Origin: Gammaproteobacteria bacterium
Lineage (GTDB): Bacteria; Pseudomonadota; Gammaproteobacteria; Pseudomonadales; Cellvibrionaceae
DNA: 54,084 nucleotides
Direction: 5' to 3'
NCBI GenBank assembly: GCA_025362015.1
Contig: JANYIO010000054.1
Span: 1 to 54,084 of the forward strand
Shown: positions 48,175-54,084 of the stretch, piece after piece
Numbering within the stretch: position 1 is the stretch's first letter
How the letters are laid out: every line of letters begins with the position of its first letter
Translations under genes and position numbers: made by a program
Notes under the pieces: model-generated
What the model saw: the letters and a program-made list of their open reading frames with translations, nothing else
The model's database searches: none
What the model was told of the DNA's origin: nothing

Positions 48175-48224
48175 TTTACATGTAAATTTTTTTTCGTTGA
48201 CATGAAAATCATAGAAAGTTTACA
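48175..48224. promoter_or_regulatory. Putative upstream activator sequence, copy 1
   Basis: It contains the perfect palindrome TTTACATGTAAA (48175-48186). GTTGACATGAAAATCATAG follows from 48196, ending TTTACA at 48224. The block starts about 90 bp before the -24 element and matches a block at the same distance before the second promoter (50269-50313). It is a good candidate for binding the FHA sigma-54 activator. Confidence 0.65.
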
Positions 48225-48264
48225 GCGAAACATAATAAATACTGGATTGACAGTATTTATTTTT

Positions 48265-48280
48265 TGGCATGGCGGTTGCA
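48265..48280 (+). promoter_or_regulatory. Sigma-54 promoter 1
   Basis: TGGCATGGCGGTTGCA matches the -24/-12 consensus TGGCAYRNNNNTTGCW at every fixed position. Transcription would start about 12 bases downstream, leaving a leader of over 200 bases before the gene at 48528. The bases after it (ATAGCGAAGTGGAGTTTATT) are also shared with promoter 2. Confidence 0.9.
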
Positions 48281-48527
48281 ATAGCGAAGTGGAGTTTATT
48301 TGTTGTTAATTAAAGCTATGCAGCGCAGCGCAATGTAGTTGAAATTTGTAAAGGTCATCTACGTAAAATAGTGATGCGGATTGCATGCCGAAGTTAGCAA
48401 TAAACTCATTCGTGTCATCAATGAAAAGCATTCATTGATGACACAACTAAACACCAGCTCTCAATTAAATGGTAATTCATATTGTCATTAATTTGAGAAA
48501 ACTATTAACTTTTCGAGTGTGAAAAAA

Positions 48528-49145
48528 ATGGCTGATATTAAATTAAACCTTATTAATCGTTCTGCAGATGTAAATAACAGCGACTACGTAATATTCCAGA
48601 AAAATAATGCTACTGACGTGAATGTCCAGTCAGTTGCCTGGATAGTTGTAAAAAATCTGGGTGTCAACGATTACCATCCGTTCAACTACCCTATGGAGTT
48701 TTTTGTAGGAGCTAACGATTCCAATGGCAATTATATGCCAAAAATTCCTGCAGTTAACGACAGTACTTATGAGGTAATCAAGTCTTTATCAGGTAATGTA
48801 CTGCAAGCTAGCGCTACGCCAGCAGCGAACTCGACTGAGGTGGAAGTATGGAATAACCTTCCTCAGGGCTCAATAAATACGTTGATTTACCGTGACGGAA
48901 AATTATTGGCGACTAAGACAAATGTTGCACCCGGCTCGAAAAGCAATTTTCAATTTTTGCCGAAGTTATTTATTGGCACAGTATCTCAGGTGACTCAAGG
49001 CGCAGTAATGAACTCTAATGTCACAGTACAATATTTGACGGAGATGAGTTTGCTCGGCGTCACCAGCGCTGACATTATTATAACAGGTGGTGGTGCGGGC
49101 CCAGATGCTACACCGTTTAAGTTTAATCTTACTAATATTATTTAA
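48528..49145 (+). CDS. Unknown protein under sigma-54 control
   Basis: A 205-residue protein starting MADIKLNLINRSADVNNSDY; an in-frame GTG at 48519 is the alternative start. There is no signal peptide or transmembrane segment. It seems to be a mostly beta protein: VQSVAWIVVKNLGVNDYHPF, then YPMEFFVGANDSNGNY, TEVEVWNNLPQGSINTLIYR, and a terminal TSADIIITGGGAGPDATPF. Similar proteins, as I recall, are often labelled 'LigA-like dioxygenase', but I see no dioxygenase motif here and do not adopt that name. It is directly downstream of the first sigma-54 promoter and probably the main product of this regulon. Function is unknown. Confidence 0.78.
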   Translation: MADIKLNLINRSADVNNSDYVIFQKNNATDVNVQSVAWIVVKNLGVNDYHPFNYPMEFFVGANDSNGNYMPKIPAVNDSTYEVIKSLSGNVLQASATPAANSTEVEVWNNLPQGSINTLIYRDGKLLATKTNVAPGSKSNFQFLPKLFIGTVSQVTQGAVMNSNVTVQYLTEMSLLGVTSADIIITGGGAGPDATPFKFNLTNII

Positions 49146-49234
49146 ATAGCCAGCAGGTTCAATGTCACCTTAGGTTTACCTGATGTACAGTTAAAATTTT
49201 TTCGTGGCGTCATAGTAATTAAGGAAAAGTGAAT

Positions 49235-49315
49235 ATGGTTGGTTTAACTAATGACGCGCAAATGAAAGGTCGCACTTGTACTGTACTAGAGGGTAAAACT
49301 GCAGTATTTAAATAA
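49235..49315 (+). CDS. Possible 26-residue small protein
   Basis: An ATG frame with AAGGAA ten bases upstream encodes MVGLTNDAQMKGRTCTVLEG and KTAVFK, then TAA. It lies between two genes probably transcribed from the first sigma-54 promoter. Length and the ribosome site make it credible but there is no homology evidence; it could be chance. Confidence 0.35.
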   Translation: MVGLTNDAQMKGRTCTVLEGKTAVFK

Positions 49316-49327
49316 GGCTCGTGAAAA

Positions 49328-49362
49328 ACTTAAAGCTCGCTAAAATGGGCTTTAAGTTAATT
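49328..49362 (+). terminator. Hairpin before the 49387 gene, possible attenuator
   Basis: ACTTAAAGC (49328-49336) pairs with GCTTTAAGT (49349-49357), followed by TAATTTAAATTT. The T run is weak, so partial readthrough into the next gene is likely. Confidence 0.5.
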
Positions 49363-49386
49363 TAAATTTATGATGAGGATTTACCC

Positions 49387-49869
49387 GTGAAGTCGAAAAT
49401 TTTATTTAAAGTATTTCTATTTATTATAGCCGCGTTATATGGATCTATATTGCAAGCGAAAGACTTGTCATGGTGGACTGACGACAAACTGCTGAGCTTG
49501 ACTGCAGTACCTTCTTATGATCCGAATACTCATTTGCTTACGAGCGCCACTGTAACCTTGTCAGATTATACCTTGAAAGCTCCTTATATTTATCCTGCTT
49601 TCACATTCATTTTTGTACCACCATCTGCCATCAGCTTAAGTCAAGACGTACTGAAGCCATCTACAGCTACAGCTAATGGATCAATGAGGTACAGCTCGCT
49701 ACAAAGTTCAGCTATCTCGACTTTTTTGATTATTGATCTGTATTATGGAGCAGATATAGTACAAACCAGGCATGTGGAAGGCTCTGTTTTGGAAATACCT
49801 CTTAAACAAGTAGATATAAGTAGTAAACAATCGGCTTCTTACAGTAGTGCATCCTTGAAAGCCAGGTAG
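49387..49869 (+). CDS. Small secreted protein of unknown function
   Basis: A 160-residue protein with a signal peptide (KSKILFKVFLFIIAALYGS, then ILQAKDLSWW). The GTG start has TGAGGAT eight bases upstream. The mature part is beta-rich and Ser/Thr-rich (LLTSATVTLSDYTLKAPYIY, FTFIFVPPSAISL), with no cysteines, and ends in a polar tail. No family is recognised. It is on the same strand after the sigma-54-controlled gene without an obvious own promoter, so it may belong to the same regulon, subject to the hairpin just upstream. Confidence 0.68.
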   Translation: MKSKILFKVFLFIIAALYGSILQAKDLSWWTDDKLLSLTAVPSYDPNTHLLTSATVTLSDYTLKAPYIYPAFTFIFVPPSAISLSQDVLKPSTATANGSMRYSSLQSSAISTFLIIDLYYGADIVQTRHVEGSVLEIPLKQVDISSKQSASYSSASLKAR

Positions 49870-49926
49870 ATGTTTTAATGTTAATGCGAATGTTATAGAA
49901 ATAAATAAAAATTGATGGACATAGCG

Positions 49927-50004
49927 ACTAGTATTGCTAGTTTTTTTATAAATAAAGCTTTGCGCTTCGACAATAATCAGCCCATCTCAAGATGGGCTTT
50001 TTTA
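49927..50004 (+). terminator. Two consecutive terminators after the 49387 gene
   Basis: A weak stem, ACTAG/CTAGT (49927-49941), followed by T7. Then a strong stem, AGCCCATC (49979-49986) with GATGGGCT (49991-49998), TCAA loop, followed by T6. The rest of the gap to 50268 is AT-rich with no gene seen. Confidence 0.9.
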
Positions 50005-50268
50005 CGTCAAGAATTATCCTCGTAACAATGGGTCCGAATAGGAACAATAAAAATTTTATTTTTTATAATAGAAAAATATTTTTCAGAAACATTTAAATAA
50101 ATAATCTTCTCTCGCTAAAGTTAACCCCAGGATTAACGCCACACTGATAACCCCACTTCTCTTGCATTGCTGCAGCAAACATTTATTCCATCAAATAAAC
50201 AGTTGTTGTCGTGGATGCTTTAGCGAGGCATGAGAAAAAATTTCAATGTCATTTACTGAAATACTTAA

Positions 50269-50313
50269 ATGTAAAAAATTTATAGTTGACATGTAAATAA
50301 TTGAAATTTTACA
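50269..50313. promoter_or_regulatory. Putative upstream activator sequence, copy 2
   Basis: ATGTAAA (50269-50275) and GTTGACATGTAAATAATTG from 50285, ending TTTACA at 50313, align with copy 1 at 48180-48224 with identical 16-base spacing and nearly the same distance (70 versus 69 bp) to the -24 element. Confidence 0.65.
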
Positions 50314-50354
50314 TATTAATATAAAAAAATAATTTAAATATAGCGTTTAATTGC

Positions 50355-50370
50355 TGGCACGGCTGTTGCA
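50355..50370 (+). promoter_or_regulatory. Sigma-54 promoter 2
   Basis: TGGCACGGCTGTTGCA is a full match to the -24/-12 consensus. It is followed by ATAGTGATCTGGAGTTTATT, closely matching the sequence after promoter 1. The gene at 50522 starts about 140 bases downstream of the expected transcription start. Confidence 0.9.
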
Positions 50371-50521
50371 ATAGTGATCTGGAGTTTATTTATTAATAAT
50401 TGATATTGCACCGTTCTACTTAATGTATTTTAAATTTGTATGTATCAGTTAAGAAATAAATAAATTCGAAAAATATGATATTTTTTTGCCAATTTGGCAT
50501 AACTTAATTTGGAGTTTTATT

Positions 50522-50839
50522 ATGGCTACTGATTTACTTCCGTATATTGCAGATCAACAATTTCATCCAAGTGTTTTTGATACAGCTTGTCATTCCGTTT
50601 CATTAGGTCCTGTCACAGCAACATTTTGTATGAGTTTGACTCCGCCTTCTGTGAGTGTAGTGATTGCAAACTGCCAAATGAGCAATTTGCATCCTACCTG
50701 CACTATCGGTGGTTCTTCTCACGGTTGTAAGGCAGAGCTTGAATTGACTTTAGATCTTAGCAAAAAGCTTGACTATAACCTTACGGTTTGCGTGCCATTG
50801 TTGGGGTGCAAAGTAATCCTGGGTAGTATCAATTTATAA
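50522..50839 (+). CDS. Small cysteine-containing protein under sigma-54 control
   Basis: A 105-residue protein. The ATG at 50522 has GGAG seven bases upstream and is preferred over a TTG at 50486 that adds 12 residues. It begins MATDLLPYIADQQFHPSVFD and has no classical signal peptide. There are seven cysteines in the mature part (ACHSVSLGPVTATFCMSL, ANCQ, PTCTIGGSSHGCK, TVCVPLLGCK), which could bind metal or form disulfides. The family is not recognised. A strong dedicated sigma-54 promoter makes it a principal target of the regulon. Confidence 0.75.
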   Translation: MATDLLPYIADQQFHPSVFDTACHSVSLGPVTATFCMSLTPPSVSVVIANCQMSNLHPTCTIGGSSHGCKAELELTLDLSKKLDYNLTVCVPLLGCKVILGSINL

Positions 50840-51000
50840 ATAATAGAAAATTTTATTTATTGATAGTTGTATCTGTCAAAGCATCTTTATATCCAAAAAG
50901 CACAAAAACTACATTGATGTTAGATTATAATTTTTTATAAATTTGCGCATAAGTGAGATAAGGCATTGCCATCTGCTGTGAGAAATACGAAGGTGAGAGC

Positions 51001-51054
51001 ATGATGGATAATGCGAATACAAATGTAATGGTGCGAAACGGATTAAAACGTTAA
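51001..51054 (+). CDS. Possible 17-residue peptide
   Basis: ATG at 51001, preceded by AAGGTGAGAG, opens MMDNANTNVMVRNGLKR and then TAA, four bases before the next terminator. It may be the last gene of the second sigma-54 transcript or a chance frame. Elsewhere in 50840-51060 nothing else is visible. Confidence 0.3.
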   Translation: MMDNANTNVMVRNGLKR

Positions 51055-51058
51055 ACAT

Positions 51059-51092
51059 AAAAAAGGCTAGCAATTAATTGCTAGCCTTTTTT
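51059..51092. terminator. Perfect bidirectional terminator
   Basis: A perfect inverted repeat: A-run, GGCTAGCAATTAATTGCTAGCC core, T-run of seven. It serves both the sigma-54-driven gene (+) and the convergent helicase gene (-). Confidence 0.95.
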
Positions 51093-51119
51093 TATAACTG
51101 AAGTTTTTACACCTCCGTA

Positions 51120-53222
51120 TTAATCAAACTTTTTTGGACGAAAACTTTTTGCTTCACCGGTGCGCGCCTTTGGTTTGTCGCCAAGGGTTAATTTTCCGCG
51201 TGGTGCATCATCACGGCTGCGTGGTTTGTCAGAATTACCTGACGGCTTATCGGTAAAGCCGCGTGGTTTATCCGACGGGGTACGTGGCTTGTCTGAGAAG
51301 CTGCGTGGCTTGTCACTAAAGGGCTTGTCGCCGCGCGGTTTGTCACTAAAGGGCTTGTCACTAAAGGATTTCTCGCCACGTGGCTTGTCACTAAAAGGTT
51401 TATCAAAGCTGCGCGGCGCACGATCCGCTGAATCGCGATTGCCGCCACCATTGCCAGAACTTCCAGCAGCGCCACCTTGATCAACACTTATTTGCAGTGG
51501 GCGGTTGCGCACACGTACGGTTTTTAAGTGGCTGATTACATCAGATGACAAACCTTTTGGTAAATCTACGGTTGAGAATTCGTCGTGCAATTTAATGTGG
51601 CCGATATTGCTGCTGGAAATGCCAGCTTCATTCGCAATAGCACCAACAATATCACCAGGACGCGCTTCGTGATTGCGACCTACTTCAATGCGATAGCGTT
51701 GCATATTTTCATCGCCACCACTTTCGCGACGCGGACGATCTTCACGGCTCGGACGGTCGCCTCTATCTTCACGTGGACGATCTTCGCGCGGACGATCATT
51801 GCGATCGCGACTGCCGCGTTCTTCACGGCCACCGCGATCACTGCGCTCGCTTGGGCGGTCGTCACGGCTGCTGCGTTCACTGGAGCGTTCTGGTTTTACA
51901 TCCGTAAATTTAACTTGTAGTGGGCGTTCTTTTTGTAAAATGTACGCTAAAGCAGAAGCAATTTCTTCTGGCGATACTTCATTTTTGTTACTGAATTCCG
52001 CCAACAAATCATTGAAGAATGACATGTCAGGTTGTTCCGTCAATGCAGTTGTAATTTGTGATGTGAATTGTTCAATACGGTGTTGAGTAACAGTGGCACC
52101 GCTGGGTAATTCCATCAATGTAATGGGTTTTTTGGTGGCTTTTTCGATAGTGTAAAGCAAACGTTTTTCGCGTGGTGCTACAAACAAAATCGCTTTACCA
52201 CTACGACCAGCACGGCCAGTACGGCCAATACGGTGAACGTAAGCTTCGCTATCGTACGGAATGTCGTAGTTTACAACGTGACTGACACGTTCAACGTCGA
52301 TACCACGTGCAGCAACATCCGTTGCAACTACAATATCAAGCTTGCCAGTTTTTAAGCGTTCAATAGTACGTTCGCGCAATTGTTGATTCATATCGCCATT
52401 TAATGGTGATGCAGAATATCCGCGAGCTTCTAATTTTTCGGCGAGTTCAACGGTTGCCGTTTTCGTGCGCACAAAAATAATCATGCCGTCGAAAGGTTCA
52501 ACTTCAAGAATACGGGTTAATGCATCCAATTTGTTAGTGCCGCTTACCATCCAATAAACCTGTTCGATGTTTGCATCAGTTGATTGGCTGCTGGCAATAC
52601 TAATTTCTTGTGCGTTGTTTAAATAGTTGTTAGCAACGTGACGAATTTCTTTCGGCATAGTTGCAGAGAAAAGTGCAGTTTGGCGGGTTTTTGGTGTGTG
52701 TTCCAAAATCCATTCAACGTCGTCAATAAAGCCCATGCGTAACATCTCATCGGCTTCGTCGAGCACTAAGGCTTTCAAGTTATTTAAATTTAAACTGTTG
52801 CGACGTAGATGGTCCATTACCCGGCCAGGGGTTCCCACAACAACATGCGCACCGCGTTTTAATTGACGCAATTGGGTAGACATGTCCTGGCCGCCATAAA
52901 TTGGTAGCACGTGAAAGCCGGGAATTTCACACGCATATTTTTGAAATGCTTCAGCAACTTGAATGGCTAATTCGCGAGTAGGTGCGAGTACAAGAATTTG
53001 TGGGTCAGCTTGTTTCATGTCGATACGCGACAATAACGGCAAAGCGAATGCCGCTGTTTTACCCGTGCCAGTTTGCGCCATACCTACAATATCGCCGCCT
53101 GCCAAAAGCACAGGAATTGCAGCTGCTTGAATAGGCGAGGGTACTTCATAGCCAACATTTTGAATGGCTTTGAGTACATGTGCAGAAAGGGCTAAATCGG
53201 TAAACAGAATTTGGTCAGTCAT
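51120..53222 (-). CDS. deaD: DEAD-box RNA helicase, DeaD/CsdA type
   Basis: Cold-shock and ribosome-assembly RNA helicase, 700 residues. The N-terminal Q motif (FTDLALSAHVLKAIQNVGYE) leads to the helicase core: AQTGTGKT, PTRELA, TPGRV, LVLDEADEM, SAT, IIFVRTKT, VATDVAARGID and HRIGRTGRAGR. After the core, an Arg/Asp/Glu-rich linker (residues about 455-505) precedes a DbpA-type RNA-binding domain (about 510-580: RYRIEVGRNHEARPGDIVGA). The last 110 residues are repeated Lys/Arg/Pro/Ser/Asp units of the type SDKPRG, encoded by short direct DNA repeats at 51230-51420; these probably bind RNA without fixed structure. The gene has a long, structured upstream region. Confidence 0.94.
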   Translation of the reverse strand: MTDQILFTDLALSAHVLKAIQNVGYEVPSPIQAAAIPVLLAGGDIVGMAQTGTGKTAAFALPLLSRIDMKQADPQILVLAPTRELAIQVAEAFQKYACEIPGFHVLPIYGGQDMSTQLRQLKRGAHVVVGTPGRVMDHLRRNSLNLNNLKALVLDEADEMLRMGFIDDVEWILEHTPKTRQTALFSATMPKEIRHVANNYLNNAQEISIASSQSTDANIEQVYWMVSGTNKLDALTRILEVEPFDGMIIFVRTKTATVELAEKLEARGYSASPLNGDMNQQLRERTIERLKTGKLDIVVATDVAARGIDVERVSHVVNYDIPYDSEAYVHRIGRTGRAGRSGKAILFVAPREKRLLYTIEKATKKPITLMELPSGATVTQHRIEQFTSQITTALTEQPDMSFFNDLLAEFSNKNEVSPEEIASALAYILQKERPLQVKFTDVKPERSSERSSRDDRPSERSDRGGREERGSRDRNDRPREDRPREDRGDRPSREDRPRRESGGDENMQRYRIEVGRNHEARPGDIVGAIANEAGISSSNIGHIKLHDEFSTVDLPKGLSSDVISHLKTVRVRNRPLQISVDQGGAAGSSGNGGGNRDSADRAPRSFDKPFSDKPRGEKSFSDKPFSDKPRGDKPFSDKPRSFSDKPRTPSDKPRGFTDKPSGNSDKPRSRDDAPRGKLTLGDKPKARTGEAKSFRPKKFD

Positions 53223-53603
53223 TTTTAAAACCTATGATATAAAAAATAAAAGCAAAGTTCATCGTTAGCAAATGCGGCAATAAGCCAATCAGCTAGCGAG
53301 TCATTTTGTTTTTTTATTTTTATTGATCGAATAATTATTGCTGCACAATAAAATATTGTGAAGCCCATGTGGGCGCGATGATCGGGTCGCTATGGGTGTG
53401 AAGTTTTTTCTAGGAAAGCTTTTATACGAAACTTTTTATTAGAAGTTTTCCATTAAGGAAACTTTTCATACAAACTTTTCATACAGCTTTAATATAAAAA
53501 CGTGGCACACAAATAAGAATTGCGGCAATGAAGCCTAATGCAATTTGAGGCGATTAAATCAACGAATCCCGCGTGCTTTTTCTAACACTAAGAAATAATA
53601 AGC

Positions 53604-53781
53604 ACAGTGCAATCGGCGAGTTAATCCTAACTCTGCGATGATTGCGCACTTTTGGCAGGCTGATATAGCGAACGGTCGTGTCAGTGTTGGGCAGCCCTCA
53701 GGCATCCTGCCTGCTCAGCATAACCCCGCAACATTAATCTCACGAATTAGGAGGGGCTTTACTGAAAGTGCGCGCAGTATA
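53604..53781 (-). ncRNA. Structured RNA candidate upstream of deaD (leader or independent RNA)
   Basis: Several helices fit together on one strand or the other. The outer helix is GCGCACTTT (53644-53652) with AAAGTGCGC (53765-53773). Inside it lie CTGATA/TGTCAG (53660-53684), CAGGCA-TCC-TGCCTG (53699-53713) and AACCCC/GGGGCT (53722-53758). Outside it, GAGTTA-ATCC-TAACTC (53618-53633) is enclosed by GCAATC/GATTGC (53609-53645), which competes with the outer helix. A -10-like TATACT on the minus strand (53776-53781) would start an RNA at the outer helix running towards deaD, matching the long leaders known for cold-shock helicase genes. No T run ends it, so a leader is likelier than a free RNA. 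The 53223-53603 part also has direct repeats (ACTTTTCATAC) near 53457-53482. Confidence 0.5.
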
Positions 53782-53972
53782 GGGGGTTGGTTAAATTAAA
53801 GCCAGCAAAAATAGAGTTAAAATCACAATTGATGTGCCAGCACTGTTGTTGGCGCCTAGTGAGTAACTACAGGTTGGGTTAGACTCACGTTTAAATAGCC
53901 CCTTTTTAGGCTGCTTGTTTTTAACTCGTCGATTTTCAAATCACGCTTTATAAATGTCGGAAGGTAAGTTAC

Positions 53973-54084
53973 ATGTCTGAAAAACATATCTCCACCACCG
54001 CCTTGGCACGCTTACTTCGCAAGGAAAGCAAAGAGTTATTTGTATTACTTGCTCAAGGTGGGTGGATGGTAAAGGTAGATAACC
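53973..54084 (+). CDS. Start of a gene cut by the window end
   Basis: Only 37 residues are visible: MSEKHISTTALARLLRKESK, then ELFVLLAQGGWMVKVDN. AAGG about nine bases upstream supports the start. The text resembles a small winged-helix-like domain, but too little is present to name the protein. It is divergent from deaD and shares its long intergenic region. Confidence 0.7.
   Translation, partial: MSEKHISTTALARLLRKESKELFVLLAQGGWMVKVDN

Noticed and set aside
51230-51420. Repeats at the helicase 3' end considered as a CRISPR array
   Set aside because: Units are short, uneven and lie in frame within the helicase coding sequence; there are no spacers of uniform length.

Overview
The window looks like a chromosomal segment of a gammaproteobacterial polysaccharide degrader, most like Cellvibrio or a close relative such as Saccharophagus or Teredinibacter. 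The evidence is secreted glycoside hydrolases joined by long poly-serine linkers, a TonB-dependent receptor beside flavin-dependent halogenase-like genes, and housekeeping genes of gammaproteobacterial type (SthA, RapA, a DEAD-box helicase with a DbpA-type domain). This placement comes from recognising protein families by eye; no database search was possible.

Region 1 (1-15.5 kb) reads as an alpha-glucan utilisation locus. It holds a TonB-dependent receptor cut by the window edge, two overlapping halogenase-like flavoproteins, a SusB-like GH97 alpha-glucosidase behind a tandem LacI-type operator, a 1631-residue secreted protein with two GH87-like beta-helix modules around two beta-trefoil modules, and a LacI-family regulator. 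Together these would cut an alpha-1,3-containing glucan outside the cell, import oligomers and trim them to glucose.

Region 2 (15.6-30.5 kb) starts with sthA and a tRNA-Leu(CAA). It then becomes a mixed accessory stretch: an acyltransferase and two GNAT/CelD-like proteins, a transposase remnant, a binding-protein gene broken by two opposite frameshifts, a GH18 protein, an AraC regulator with a TetX-like monooxygenase and an MFS exporter, a DUF4114 protein, a cysteine-rich secreted protein and a DUF4386 membrane protein.

Region 3 (30.6-42.3 kb) carries a large membrane PAS-GGDEF-EAL protein divergent from a response regulator with a degenerate GGDEF domain. A modular GH18 chitinase, a hexose-6-phosphate mutarotase-like protein, RapA and a small conserved-looking protein follow.

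Region 4 (42.5-51.1 kb) is the most unusual part. A Ser/Thr kinase-TPR gene, interrupted by one in-frame amber codon, is followed by an unknown gene and a decayed IS481-like insertion. Next is a convergent FHA-containing sigma-54 activator. Two consensus sigma-54 promoters with matching upstream regions then drive small proteins of unknown function. I infer a phosphorylation-linked, RpoN-dependent regulon.

Region 5 (51.1-54.1 kb) is a deaD-like helicase gene with a long upstream region that folds into several stems and looks like a structured mRNA leader, then the start of a divergent gene cut by the window end.
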